From the NCBI GenBank assembly GCA_963785065.1, contig CAWATX010000002.1:1302001-1366000 (forward strand): DNA of 64,000 nucleotides, written 5' to 3'. The DNA comes from CAVSRC01 sp963785065. Its GTDB lineage: Bacteria > Pseudomonadota > Alphaproteobacteria > Rhizobiales > Kaistiaceae. Positions 1 through 12,212 of the stretch are shown here, piece by piece (within the stretch, counting starts at the first letter, position 1; the number at the start of each line of letters is the position of its first letter). Below the pieces are notes generated by a model. The model worked only from the letters and a program-made list of their open reading frames with translations, was not told where the DNA came from and ran no database searches. Both the position numbers and the translations under genes were made by a program.

Positions 1-76
1 TCTCGGTGACGATGCGGGTCAGCGTCCGCCCCATGCGCCCGGCGGCGCCGACGACGATCAGCTTCATGTCGCTCAT
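1..76 (-). CDS. dapB: 4-hydroxy-tetrahydrodipicolinate reductase, N-terminal fragment
   Basis: Only the first 25 codons are inside the window and the gene runs off the left edge. The visible peptide begins MSDMKLIVVGAAGRMG and continues with RTLTRIV, the NAD(P)H-binding first strand and glycine loop (GAxGRMG) typical of DapB, an enzyme of the diaminopimelate and lysine pathway. A second in-frame ATG three codons later is an equally possible start. The rest of the enzyme is not visible, so the call rests on the nucleotide-binding motif alone. Confidence 0.7.
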   Translation of the reverse strand, partial: MSDMKLIVVGAAGRMGRTLTRIVTE

Positions 77-139
77 GATTGGTCTCCGCTTGTCCGCTCG
101 CCTGTGCCGTCCGCACCGCAACCGCTCCGCGGCGCCGGG

Positions 140-448
140 TCAGTCGTTTGGCTGCTGGCCGTCATAGCCTTCGATGACAATGAAATCGACATCGGCGCCG
201 GCCACGCGCTTGGCGACGGCGCGGTGGTGTTCGTGTGAATGGTAGCAGTCGACCGCCGCCTGATAGCTCGGAAACTCGATCACCACGTTGCGTTGCTTGG
301 AGCGGCCTTCCGGATTCTCGAAGGTGCCGCCGCGCACCAGGAAGCGGCCGCCGAACTTGCGCAGGGCCTCGATGTTGTCGGTGCGATAGGCATCGTATTT
401 CGCCTGATCGTGCACGTTGACATGCATGATCCAGTACCCCTTGGGCAT
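140..448 (-). CDS. DUF1330 family protein
   Basis: A 102-residue protein with the compact dimeric alpha/beta-barrel pattern of DUF1330: an N-terminal WIMHVNVHD strand, a central GGRFLVRGG, then RNVVIEFPSYQAA and a late HEHHRAVAKR segment. Family members have no established reaction. They are cytoplasmic and have no signal sequence, and none is seen here. The gene lies between dapB and an FMN reductase on the same strand, with 63 and 77 bp gaps, so co-transcription is possible but not shown. The ATG start is the first in-frame start consistent with the domain. Family assignment is firm; function is unknown. Confidence 0.8.
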   Translation of the reverse strand: MPKGYWIMHVNVHDQAKYDAYRTDNIEALRKFGGRFLVRGGTFENPEGRSKQRNVVIEFPSYQAAVDCYHSHEHHRAVAKRVAGADVDFIVIEGYDGQQPND

Positions 449-525
449 GGTTGCTCCCCAGTTCTCTGCCTGCGGTCGAGGCTAAAGCCGTTCCCGGCTG
501 AATGGCAGTAATTCGGCCCCGCGCG

Positions 526-1098
526 TCAGTCGGCCAGCCGGGAGGCGAAGTCAACCAGGTTGCGGCAGACGGTCTTCAGTTGTTTGGCCAGTCGTTCGTC
601 GATCAGCTCTCCCGATTCGTCGAAGACGTCCTGGGCACGTGGAACCTCGATCCTTTCGGGCAGCATGATTGCGCCGAGGCCGACCATCAGCACCTTGCGC
701 AGATCGGCCAGAGCCCGCGTCCCGCCATACTGTCCGTCCGACGTGCTGCCGACGGCATAGACCCGGCGCCGATAGGACAGCGAGCCGGTGTTGCGGTTGC
801 GGCTCACCCAGTCGATGGTGTTTTTCAAGAGCGGCGGCAGGGAATGGTTGTATTCCGGCGTGGCGATGAACACGCCTTTGCTGGCGGCGATCAGCCGGGC
901 GAGCCGGGTGGCGTTTTCCGGGATGCCGGCATCCGCCTCGAGGTCGCCGTCGAAGATCGGCAGCGGGTAGTCGGCGAGCGAGATGTGCATCACCTCGGCG
1001 TCGACGAGCGCCAGTTCCTTGGCGGCGAGTGCCGCCAGCCTGGCGGAAAGTGCCCCGGAACGGACCGAGCCGGCGAAGACGAGAATGCTGGTTGCCAT
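526..1098 (-). CDS. NADPH-dependent FMN reductase family protein
   Basis: A 190-residue flavodoxin-fold protein of the NADPH-dependent FMN reductase / azoreductase family. The flavin phosphate loop FAGSVRSGALS is at residues 8-18, and the family signature PEYNHSLPPLLKNTIDW is near residues 80-96. Members reduce free or bound FMN, quinones or azo dyes with NADPH in the cytoplasm; the true substrate cannot be read from sequence. Length and domain are complete. The neighbouring genes (DUF1330, histidine phosphatase) give no pathway clue. Confidence 0.85.
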   Translation of the reverse strand: MATSILVFAGSVRSGALSARLAALAAKELALVDAEVMHISLADYPLPIFDGDLEADAGIPENATRLARLIAASKGVFIATPEYNHSLPPLLKNTIDWVSRNRNTGSLSYRRRVYAVGSTSDGQYGGTRALADLRKVLMVGLGAIMLPERIEVPRAQDVFDESGELIDERLAKQLKTVCRNLVDFASRLAD

Positions 1099-1139
1099 CG
1101 GCTGTCGATGTCCCCCCAGATGCGTGAACCCCCGGTCCT

Positions 1140-1724
1140 TTATAGGGGCGGTGCCGCCACGCGCCAGCCGAACAGCACCTTGCGGGTCTCACAATCGAAG
1201 GCGAAGAGGTTGCCGCCGGGCATCGGCTGTAGATGGGTGCGCGCGATGGGAAACCCGGCCAGATGGCAGAGCAGCAGGGTTCCGATCCGTCCGTGGCCTA
1301 TGACCAGGAGGTCGCCCTTGTCGGTCTTGGCGTCGAGCAGGGCGCCGATGCCGGCGGCGACCCGCCGCTGCGCCTCGGCAGCGGTTTCCCAGCCCGGCCG
1401 GGCGCTCGCCTGCGGCTCGGCGAAGAAGGCGTCCAAAGTCCGGTCGAGCTCCATGACCGACAGGAATTCGTGCAAGGGCCGGGCGCTGTCGTCGATCTCG
1501 GGGTGGAACTCGGTCGGCAAGCCACGCCGTTCGGCGAAGATCCTGGCGGTCTCGACCACCCGGTGCTCGCTCGACGCGATCGCGCGCGTCACCCGCGACA
1601 TCCACGGTGCATTGACCACGCGCAGCACGCGAGCGCGTCCTTCGTCCGACAGGTGCCAGTCCCTCACCGGGATGGCCGGATCGACGCGTATTTGCGTATG
1701 CGTAAGATAATAGGCGATCGACAA
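1140..1724 (-). CDS. Histidine phosphatase superfamily protein with altered RHG motif
   Basis: About 194 residues when started from a TTG at 1724, which has a GGGGGAAG ribosome site just upstream. The only other in-frame start is a TTG at 1766 that would add 14 non-conserved residues. The fold follows the phosphoglycerate-mutase-like plan: a first strand YYLTHT, a SSEHRVVETA helix where SPLxRAxETA is usual, a GWETAAEAQRRV segment, and VIGHGRIGTLL carrying the second catalytic His. The canonical first motif Arg-His-Gly reads Thr-His-Thr here. The nucleophilic His is kept but the phosphate-binding Arg is gone. I recall relatives with a similar THPQ-type motif, so this is probably a subfamily rather than a broken gene. 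The substrate is unknown. Confidence 0.7.
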   Translation of the reverse strand: MSIAYYLTHTQIRVDPAIPVRDWHLSDEGRARVLRVVNAPWMSRVTRAIASSEHRVVETARIFAERRGLPTEFHPEIDDSARPLHEFLSVMELDRTLDAFFAEPQASARPGWETAAEAQRRVAAGIGALLDAKTDKGDLLVIGHGRIGTLLLCHLAGFPIARTHLQPMPGGNLFAFDCETRKVLFGWRVAAPPL

Positions 1725-1915
1725 ACTTCCCCCGAATGCATGCCCCGGGCGTTGCCTCGACGGCAACCCATGTCACCGCCGGCTGGAGGAAGGCCGGCAC
1801 ACCCAAAAAAGACCCTGCGCACAGACGACCACGCACCAGGCGACTATCATCAACGATAGCACAACCATAGTTCAAAAAAGCTGACCTGGCGCAATTTTGG
1901 AGTGGGTCCAACCCG

Positions 1916-2473
1916 TCAGGCGCTGCGATAGAGCCAGACGCGTGCCGGAGGCAGGTTGGCCAGCACCAGGGCGATCCGTTCGACCGTGAAGCGGCCTTCC
2001 ACGCCCGGCACCGGCGGAACGAAGCCATAGGAGAACTGGATGAGGCCGCCGCCTGGCAGCACCCGGCCGAGGGCGTCGGAGATGAGCGCCTGGCGCGCCG
2101 CGGGCGGGCTGTTAAGGAGCGGCAAGCTGGAGACCACGGCGGCATAGGGCCCGGCGAGCCCCGGCGGCAGGCTGGTATTGAGGTCGAAGGCGTCGCCTTC
2201 GACCACGTTAAGGCCGCGGAAGCGCTTGACCAGAAGCGCACAGAAATCGGGATTGTATTCCAGCGCCACGATGCGCTCGGGCGCCACGCCGCGTTCGATC
2301 AGCGCCGCCGTCACCGGGCCCGTGCCGGGGCCGAGCTCAAGCACCGGCCATCTGCTGTCGATATCGACCGGGCGCGCCATGGCGCGCGCCAGCGCCTTGC
2401 CCGAGGGGCTGATGGCGCCGGTCAGGACCGGTTTCTGAAGATAGGTGCGGAAGAAGCGAAAGCCGTCAGCCAT
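1916..2473 (-). CDS. pmtA: SAM-dependent phospholipid N-methyltransferase-like protein (PmtA type)
   Basis: A 185-residue class I methyltransferase. The N-terminal part (FFRTYLQKP, then GAISPSGKALARAMA) and SAM motif I ELGPGTGPVT (residues 46-55) match the rhizobial PmtA family. That family methylates phosphatidylethanolamine stepwise to phosphatidylcholine at the inner membrane surface, and it is a distant relative of rRNA adenine dimethylases. There is no membrane helix, as expected for soluble PmtA. The gene follows dnaJ after 21 bp on the same strand, an arrangement I know from rhizobia. The alternative is a generic methyltransferase of the same superfamily, which cannot be excluded without substrate data. 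Confidence 0.7.
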   Translation of the reverse strand: MADGFRFFRTYLQKPVLTGAISPSGKALARAMARPVDIDSRWPVLELGPGTGPVTAALIERGVAPERIVALEYNPDFCALLVKRFRGLNVVEGDAFDLNTSLPPGLAGPYAAVVSSLPLLNSPPAARQALISDALGRVLPGGGLIQFSYGFVPPVPGVEGRFTVERIALVLANLPPARVWLYRSA

Positions 2474-2494
2474 GGCTGTGCCCGGGGGCGGCCA

Positions 2495-3631
2495 TCACCC
2501 GCCAAGGCCTTCGAGGAAATCGCGCACGCGGGCGAAGAAGCCGGTCGATTCGGGATTGTTGTCGGCCGAGGAAACGTCCTCGAACTCTTTCAACAATTCG
2601 CGCTGTCTTCGCGTCAGGTTGCGCGGAGTCTCGACCGCGACCTGGATATACATGTCGCCGGTCCGGCCCGAGCGCAGCACCGGCATGCCCTTGCCCTTGA
2701 GGCGGAACTGCTTTCCGGTCTGCGTGCCCTCCGGCACCTTCACCTTTGTCCTGCCGCCGTCGATGGTCGGCACCTCGAAATCGCCGCCGAGCGCCGCCGT
2801 GGTCACCGATACCGGCACCCGGCAGAAGATGTCGGCGCCGTCACGCTGGAAGAAGGCGTGCGGCTTGATCGACAGGAAGATGTAGAGGTCGCCCGCCGGC
2901 CCGCCGCGCAAGCCCGCCTCGCCCTCGCTGGCCAGCCGGATGCGCGTGCCGTCCTCGATACCGGATGGAATGTTGACCGACAGCTTGCGCTCCTCGGTCG
3001 TGCGTCCGGCGCCGCGGCACTCCACGCAGGGGTCGGAGATCACCGAGCCGCGGCCCTGGCAGGTCGGGCAGGTGCGTTCGATGGAGAAGAAGCCCTGGGC
3101 CGAGCGCACGCGGCCGTGGCCTTCGCAGGTGGGGCAGGTCTTCGGGCTGGAGCCGGGCTTGGAGCCGGAACCGGAGCAGGTCTTGCAGGTGACCTTGGTC
3201 GGCACCTCGATCTCGGCGGTCTTGCCGGCATAGGCCTCTTCCAGCGTGATCTCCATGTTGTAGCGGAGATCGGCGCCGGCCTCGCGTCCGCCGCGGCCGG
3301 GGTCGCGCCGGCCACCCATCATGTCGCCGAAGATGTTGTCGAAGATGTCGGACATGGAGGCGGCGAAGTCGCCGTTGAAGCCGGCAGCCCCGGCGCCGCC
3401 GTTCTCGAAGGCGGCGTGGCCGAAGCGGTCATAGGCCGCCCGCTTCTGCGGATCCCTCAGGCACTCGTAGGCGGCGTTGACTTCCTTGAACTTGACCTCG
3501 GCGCTGTCGTCGCCCGGATTGCGGTCCGGGTGATACTGCATGGCGAGCTTGCGGAACGCCGTCTTCAGCACCTTTTCGTCCGCCGTGCGCGCGACGCCGA
3601 GCACCTCGTAATAGTCCGCCTTGGCTGCCAC
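2495..3631 (-). CDS. dnaJ: Chaperone protein DnaJ
   Basis: A full-length type I Hsp40 of 378 residues. The J domain has HPD at residues 34-36. It is followed by a Gly/Phe-rich linker, then four zinc motifs (CKTCSGSG, CPTCEGHG, CPTCQGRG, CVECRGAG) and the C-terminal substrate-binding domains. It stimulates DnaK ATPase and delivers unfolded clients in the cytoplasm. The start is GTG at 3631, two bases after the stop of the upstream acetyltransferase gene, with a GAAGGTGG ribosome site inside that gene. It probably shares the dnaK transcript and is translationally coupled to its neighbour. Confidence 0.97.
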   Translation of the reverse strand: MAAKADYYEVLGVARTADEKVLKTAFRKLAMQYHPDRNPGDDSAEVKFKEVNAAYECLRDPQKRAAYDRFGHAAFENGGAGAAGFNGDFAASMSDIFDNIFGDMMGGRRDPGRGGREAGADLRYNMEITLEEAYAGKTAEIEVPTKVTCKTCSGSGSKPGSSPKTCPTCEGHGRVRSAQGFFSIERTCPTCQGRGSVISDPCVECRGAGRTTEERKLSVNIPSGIEDGTRIRLASEGEAGLRGGPAGDLYIFLSIKPHAFFQRDGADIFCRVPVSVTTAALGGDFEVPTIDGGRTKVKVPEGTQTGKQFRLKGKGMPVLRSGRTGDMYIQVAVETPRNLTRRQRELLKEFEDVSSADNNPESTGFFARVRDFLEGLGG

Positions 3632-3632
3632 C

Positions 3633-4184
3633 TCACGCCACCTTCATTGCATGCTCGGGGCCGGTCTTGCGGGCGAGCCAGTCGCTCCGAATCAGCCCCA
3701 TCAGCTTCATCACATACGGTTTGCCGGCAACCGTCCACTTGTCCGGCACGACGCCCTCGTCGCGAAAGCCGGCGGCGCGGTAGAGCCGCTCAGCCCGCTC
3801 GTTCCCTTGCACCACCACCAGTGCCAGGTGTTCCACGTCGAGTTCGCCGAAGGCATAGGCCAGCGCGTGCCCCAGCAGCGCCCGGCCAAAACCCTGGCCG
3901 CGCAGCTCCGGGGCCACCACGAAACGCCCGAGCCGCGCCCATTTCCTCGCCGGATCACGCAGGAACTCGACATGCCCGATGGGCCGGTCGGCGGCGTCGA
4001 CAGCGGTGAAACAGAGGCGCGGCATGGGGTTCGCCGCTTCGGCGATCCACGCCGCCACTTGCTGCGCCGTCAGGGGAAAGCGCACCTCGGGTCCACCCCA
4101 GTTGGCGAGGTCCGTGAGGTCCACGAACCATCGCGCCATCTCGTCCGCATCTGCCGGACGCGCTGGCCGAAGGGTGATGTCCAT
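3633..4184 (-). CDS. GNAT family N-acetyltransferase, between dnaK and dnaJ
   Basis: A 183-residue GNAT protein. It has ITLRPARPADADEMARWF at the N-terminus, the acetyl-CoA pyrophosphate loop APELRGQGFGRALL (Q/RxxGxG/A pattern) near residues 92-105, and the late VVQGNERAERLYRAAGF motif. This is the Rim/acetyltransf_3-like layout that acetylates a small molecule or a protein N-terminus; the substrate is unknown. The ATG at 4184 is chosen because upstream codons in frame are non-conserved and would overlap the end of dnaK. It lies 28 bp after dnaK and ends 1 bp before dnaJ, so it sits inside the chaperone operon, an unusual place. Confidence 0.85.
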   Translation of the reverse strand: MDITLRPARPADADEMARWFVDLTDLANWGGPEVRFPLTAQQVAAWIAEAANPMPRLCFTAVDAADRPIGHVEFLRDPARKWARLGRFVVAPELRGQGFGRALLGHALAYAFGELDVEHLALVVVQGNERAERLYRAAGFRDEGVVPDKWTVAGKPYVMKLMGLIRSDWLARKTGPEHAMKVA

Positions 4185-4212
4185 GGGCGCGCGCCCGGCG
4201 TCTGATGGCGGC

Positions 4213-6129
<1,917 letters not shown>

Positions 6130-6268
6130 GTTCGTTTTCTCCTTGCGGCAGACCAGGCAGGTCCTGGCGAGGCCCCTGGCCGATCCCCGGCTTTTGAAAT
6201 TCAGATCCCCTGACGTGATTCGCAGCCCCTGTCGAGCAATTCGAGAGAGGTGCGCGGGTTCTGGCCGT

Positions 6269-6297
6269 ATATAAGAAGGGGTCAAAAGGGCCGCAAG
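6269..6297 (-). promoter_or_regulatory. Candidate RpoH (sigma-32 type) promoter of dnaK
   Basis: Read on the minus strand, CTTG (6297-6294) is followed after exactly 18 bases by CTTATAT (6275-6269). This resembles the alphaproteobacterial RpoH pattern CTTG-N17/18-CYTAT. It lies about 140 bp upstream of the dnaK start. The position and gene make a heat-shock promoter likely, but no CIRCE element was seen and the transcription start is inferred. Confidence 0.45.
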
Positions 6298-6348
6298 GCT
6301 GGAATCTCAAGCGCCGGCCCGCCTGGCCGATGCCGTGAGGGCCGATCC

Positions 6349-7764
6349 ATGGACACCGACGAATTCCGCCGACAGGGCCATGCCCTGATCGATCGCATTG
6401 CCGACTATTGGGAGACGATTGAGCAGCGCCCGGTCCGTGCCCCGGTCTCCCCCGGCGCGATCATGGCCGCGCTTCCCCGCCAGGCGCCGGAGACGGGCGA
6501 GAGCTTCGCGGCCATTCTCGCCGATTTCGATTCGATCCTCGATCCCGGCCTCACCAACTGGGCGCATCCACGCTTCTTCGCCTTCTTTCCCGCCAATATC
6601 AGCCCGCCGGCGGTGCTCGGCGAGGTGCTCGCCGCCGGCCTTGGCCAGCAGGCCATGCTGTGGGAGACCTCGCCCGCCGCCAACGAGCTGGAGGCGGTCA
6701 CCATGGCCTGGCTCCGCCAGGCGGTCGGCCTGCCCGAAACCTTCCAGGGCACCATCCAGGATTCCGCCTCGACCGCCACCCTTTCGGCCCTCATCGCGGC
6801 GCGCGAGAAGGCGCTCGGCTGGACCGGCAACGAGGCCGGGCTTTCCGGCAAGCCGCCGCTCACGGTCTACGCCTCGACCGAAGCCCATTCCTCCGTCGAC
6901 AAGGCCGTCCGCATCGCCGGCTACGGCATGGCGGGCCTGCGCCGCGTGCCGGTCGATGACGCCTTCCGCATGCGTCCCGACGCGCTCGATGCGATGATCG
7001 CCGAGGATCGCGCCGCCGGCCGTCTGCCGGCCGCGGTGGTTGCCTCGGTGGGTGCCACCGGCGTCGGCGCCGTCGATCCTCTGGTCGAGATCGGTGCGGT
7101 TGCCGCTCGCCATGGCGTCTATCTCCACGTCGATGCCGCCTGGGCCGGCTCGGCGCTCGTCTGCCCGGAATTCCGCGCTCTCGCCGCCGGCGTCGAGGCA
7201 GCCGATTCCTTCGTCTTCAATCCGCATAAATGGCTGATCACCAACTTCGACTGCTCGGCCCATTTCGTCCGCGACCCCGCCACGCTGCGCAAGGCGCTGT
7301 CCATCCTGCCCGCTTATCTGGTCTCCGAGGGCAGCAGCGCCGGCCCGGAATACCGCGACTGGACCGTCCCCCTCGGCCGCCGCTTCCGCGCACTCAAGCT
7401 GTGGTTCGTGCTGAGGAGCTACGGCCTCGAGACCATCCGCGCCATGATCCGCAACCATGTCGCCTGGGCCGGCGAACTGGCTGAACGCATCGCGGAGGCG
7501 CCGGATTTCACCATCGTGGCGCCGCCGAGCCTTGCCCTGGTCGTCTTGCGCCACACACCTGAAGGCGTCGTCGGCGAGGCCCTCGACCGGCTCAACGACG
7601 GCCTCATCGCGCGGGTCAACCAGGGCGGCTTCACCTATGTCACCCGCACGATCGTGCGCGGCCGGGTCGCCATGCGCATCTCGATCGGCAACCTGATGAC
7701 CGAGCGCCACCACGTGCTCGAGGCCTGGGATCACATCCGCACCATGGCTCTTGCCGATGATTGA
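6349..7764 (+). CDS. Pyridoxal-dependent aromatic-L-amino-acid decarboxylase family protein
   Basis: A 471-residue group II PLP decarboxylase. The features are a stacking His in STEAHSS (H180), the VDAAWAGSAL cofactor Asp loop (D262), and the PLP lysine in NPHKWL (K294). The C-terminal part RRFRALKLWFVLRSYG is a hallmark of aromatic amino acid / tyrosine / tryptophan decarboxylases. It would release CO2 from an aromatic amino acid to give an amine; which one cannot be told. The ATG at 6349 is preferred over an upstream start that would put dnaK promoter sequence into the protein. It runs divergently from dnaK and overlaps the start of alkB by 8 bp. Confidence 0.88.
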   Translation: MDTDEFRRQGHALIDRIADYWETIEQRPVRAPVSPGAIMAALPRQAPETGESFAAILADFDSILDPGLTNWAHPRFFAFFPANISPPAVLGEVLAAGLGQQAMLWETSPAANELEAVTMAWLRQAVGLPETFQGTIQDSASTATLSALIAAREKALGWTGNEAGLSGKPPLTVYASTEAHSSVDKAVRIAGYGMAGLRRVPVDDAFRMRPDALDAMIAEDRAAGRLPAAVVASVGATGVGAVDPLVEIGAVAARHGVYLHVDAAWAGSALVCPEFRALAAGVEAADSFVFNPHKWLITNFDCSAHFVRDPATLRKALSILPAYLVSEGSSAGPEYRDWTVPLGRRFRALKLWFVLRSYGLETIRAMIRNHVAWAGELAERIAEAPDFTIVAPPSLALVVLRHTPEGVVGEALDRLNDGLIARVNQGGFTYVTRTIVRGRVAMRISIGNLMTERHHVLEAWDHIRTMALADD

Positions 7765-8422
7765 GCCGGTCGCCGTCCAGCCGGGCTGCGCCCTCTATCC
7801 GGGATTCCTCGGCCGCACGGCGCAGGCCGCGCTGGTTGCCGAATTGCGCGCCGCCGAGCGGCAGGCGCCCTTCTTCACGCCCGTCATGCCCAAGACCGGC
7901 AGGCCCTTTTCCGTGCGCATGACCAATCTCGGGGCGCTTGGCTGGATGTCCGACCGCGACGGCGGCTATCGCTACCAGGCGACCCATCCGCAAAGCGGGC
8001 GGCCGTGGCCGCCGATCCCCGGCACGGTCATGGCGGTCTGGCGGGATCTGGCGGGCTATGCCCACCCGCCGGAAGCCTGCCTCGTCAATTATTACGAGGT
8101 CGGCGCCCGCATGGGGGCCCATCAGGATCGCGACGAAGAGGATTTCGCCGCTCCGGTGGTCTCTATTTCGCTTGGCGACAGCTGCCGCTTCCGCATCGGC
8201 GGGACGGCGCGCGGTGGGCCGACCCGCTCGCTCAAGCTCGCCTCCGGCGACGTCCTCATCTTCGGTGGCGCCTCGCGGCTCGCCTTCCACGGCGTCGACC
8301 GGCTCTATCCCGGCACCTCGACGCTGCTTGCCGAGTGGTTTCCGGCGGGCGGCCGCATCAACCTGACGCTCCGGCGGGTCACAAAGCCAGACGGCTTGCC
8401 TGCGGCCGACACAAGGTTCTAG
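7757..8422 (+). CDS. alkB: Alpha-ketoglutarate-dependent DNA repair dioxygenase AlkB
   Basis: 221 residues from the ATG at 7757 (a TTG two codons earlier is possible). The Fe(II) ligands are H122 and D124 in GAHQDRDE and H178 in LAFHGV. The 2-oxoglutarate-binding arginines are in INLTLRR (206-207), and the nucleotide-lid region NYYEVGARMG precedes them. It oxidatively removes alkyl groups such as 1-methyladenine and 3-methylcytosine from DNA. The start overlaps the stop of the decarboxylase gene by 8 bp, which suggests translational coupling, although no functional link between the two is known. Confidence 0.93.
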   Translation: MIEPVAVQPGCALYPGFLGRTAQAALVAELRAAERQAPFFTPVMPKTGRPFSVRMTNLGALGWMSDRDGGYRYQATHPQSGRPWPPIPGTVMAVWRDLAGYAHPPEACLVNYYEVGARMGAHQDRDEEDFAAPVVSISLGDSCRFRIGGTARGGPTRSLKLASGDVLIFGGASRLAFHGVDRLYPGTSTLLAEWFPAGGRINLTLRRVTKPDGLPAADTRF

Positions 8423-8464
8423 CTTCTGGGCGCCCGCCGTGGACCGCTCGCCGAGGCACCGCCC

Positions 8465-8968
8465 ATGCGCCTGCTCCTAGCCGCTGCCATGCTCGCCGCC
8501 GGTCTCGCCGGCGCCTCCGCCCAGGGAACGCTCGGCCAGGAGAAGCAGATCCTGCCGATGATCAGCGACAGCTGGGTTGCCTTCCGCGACTATGACCGTC
8601 GCCAGTGGATCTATTTCACCACGCTCGTGGCCTATCACTGTGGCCTGTCGGAGATCCGCTACTCGATCAATTCCGCTGCGCTGGACCAGCGCTTTCCGCT
8701 TCCGGCCTGCGACAAGCAGCGGCCGAACGCCATCGATCCGGCCAAGGACCCGCCCTACCTGAAGCTCCGCCACGGCAGCGCCCTGCAGGTGATGGTGCAG
8801 GTCGTCTTCAGCGACGGGGAGGCGAGCAAGGTCTATCGCTACGCGCCGTGCGACAATCCCGGCGACAGCGCCTGCGCGGTGTTGACCGAGGCACCGGTCC
8901 CCGATGCCCCAATCTCGCCGTCAAGCTCTGGTGCACTCGGTCAGAGGCAGGGAGACGAGCAGAAATAG
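8465..8968 (+). CDS. Exported protein of unknown function
   Basis: A 167-residue protein with a clear Sec signal peptide: MRLLLAAAMLAAGLAGASA with a likely cut before Q20. The mature part has four cysteines (C59, C82, C129, C137), suited to two disulfides in the periplasm, and a low-complexity Ser/Pro tail. I do not recognise a family. It ends 2 bp before the signal peptidase gene lepB and follows alkB by 42 bp, so it is probably co-transcribed with lepB and could be one of its clients. Coding is supported by the signal sequence and by tight packing. Confidence 0.7.
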   Translation: MRLLLAAAMLAAGLAGASAQGTLGQEKQILPMISDSWVAFRDYDRRQWIYFTTLVAYHCGLSEIRYSINSAALDQRFPLPACDKQRPNAIDPAKDPPYLKLRHGSALQVMVQVVFSDGEASKVYRYAPCDNPGDSACAVLTEAPVPDAPISPSSSGALGQRQGDEQK

Positions 8969-8970
8969 CG

Positions 8971-9690
8971 ATGAAAAGGCAGATTTTTGAATGGGCGCGC
9001 GCTCTGGGCGGCGCGGCGCTCATCACGTTTGTTCTGAAGACGGTGGCCTTTGCCACCTATTACATCCCTTCCGAAAGCATGGTGCCGACGCTGGAAGTCG
9101 GTGACCGTCTGATCGCCACCAAGTTCGACTATGGTTATGGCCCGGATTCGGCGCCGCTGGTCACGCTCCCCGCCTTCCCGTCCAAGGATGGCCGCCTGTT
9201 CGGCAGCCTGCCCGCGCGCGGCGACATCGTGCTGTTCACCCATCCGCATACCGGCGAGACGCTGATCAAGCGCGTCATCGGGCTGCCCGGCGACCATATC
9301 CGCATCACCCGGGGCCGCCTCTTCATCAACGGCAAGGAGATGCCGCGCCGCGCGGTGAAGACCTATGCCTACAAGCAGTATGCCGGCCCGCCGATCACCG
9401 TCACCGAATATGAGGAGACGCTGCCCGGCGGCCGCGTCCACCCGATCATCATGCGCTCCGACGCGGCCCCGCAGGAGAACACCGGCACCTATGTTGTGCC
9501 GCCCGAGCATCTGTTCATGATGGGCGACAATCGCGACAATTCCGCCGACAGCCGCTTCGCCGAACTCGGCTACGTCCCGGTCGAGAACCTCATCGGCCGC
9601 TCGCGCCTCATCCTCTATTCGCTGCACGACTGCCAGCCCCAGCCGGGACTCGCCTGCGCCCCGCGGCGTTACCTGACCGCGCTCGACTGA
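8971..9690 (+). CDS. lepB: Signal peptidase I
   Basis: A 239-residue type I signal peptidase with one N-terminal membrane helix (residues 11-30). The catalytic Ser36 is in PSESMVPT, the general-base Lys100 is in LIKRVIGLPGD, and box E is MMGDNRDNSADSR. It cuts Sec and Tat signal peptides on the periplasmic side of the inner membrane. The start ATG is 2 bp after the stop of the exported unknown protein. In many Hyphomicrobiales the main lepB sits beside rnc and era. Here it does not, so this may be a second copy, but that needs the rest of the genome. Confidence 0.93.
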   Translation: MKRQIFEWARALGGAALITFVLKTVAFATYYIPSESMVPTLEVGDRLIATKFDYGYGPDSAPLVTLPAFPSKDGRLFGSLPARGDIVLFTHPHTGETLIKRVIGLPGDHIRITRGRLFINGKEMPRRAVKTYAYKQYAGPPITVTEYEETLPGGRVHPIIMRSDAAPQENTGTYVVPPEHLFMMGDNRDNSADSRFAELGYVPVENLIGRSRLILYSLHDCQPQPGLACAPRRYLTALD

Positions 9691-9710
9691 CCCCCGCCAG
9701 CCCGGCCGCC

Positions 9711-11993
<2,283 letters not shown>

Positions 11994-12051
11994 TGCTGAG
12001 TGTTTCCCGGCAGCGTGCGCGTTGATGCGCTTCTTGGTTGGGAGGCGGACC

Positions 12052-12080
12052 ATAGCACCAGCTTCGCCGTTGACAATCAA
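12052..12080 (-). promoter_or_regulatory. Candidate housekeeping promoter of maeB
   Basis: On the minus strand a TTGATT -35 box (12080-12075) and a TGCTAT -10 box (12057-12052) are separated by 17 bases, about 59 bp before the maeB start. The fit to the sigma-70 pattern is reasonable. It is a pattern match only. Confidence 0.4.
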
Positions 12081-12113
12081 GACTGCCGCCCAAATTCTTC
12101 CGCAGTGCAATAC

Positions 12114-12142
12114 CTTTACCGGCCACAATTCGCAGCTATAGT
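12114..12142 (+). promoter_or_regulatory. Candidate promoter of the TIR-STAND gene
   Basis: CTTTAC (12114-12119) and TATAGT (12137-12142) are 17 bases apart and end about 70 bp before the ATG at 12213. The -10 box is good and the -35 box is weak. No strong operator was seen in the 219-bp divergent region shared with maeB. Confidence 0.33.
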
Positions 12143-12212
12143 TCGCCGTTAGTGCGGTGTTCACAGGTGCGAAGGCGCCCCGCCTCCGCAACAGGCAGGC
12201 GGTCAACGGCTC

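Noticed and set aside
1767..1915. tRNA or small RNA gene in the gap before the methyltransferase gene
   Set aside because: A GCCGGC-type hairpin near 1779-1800 exists, but there is no cloverleaf, T-run or promoter to support an RNA gene.
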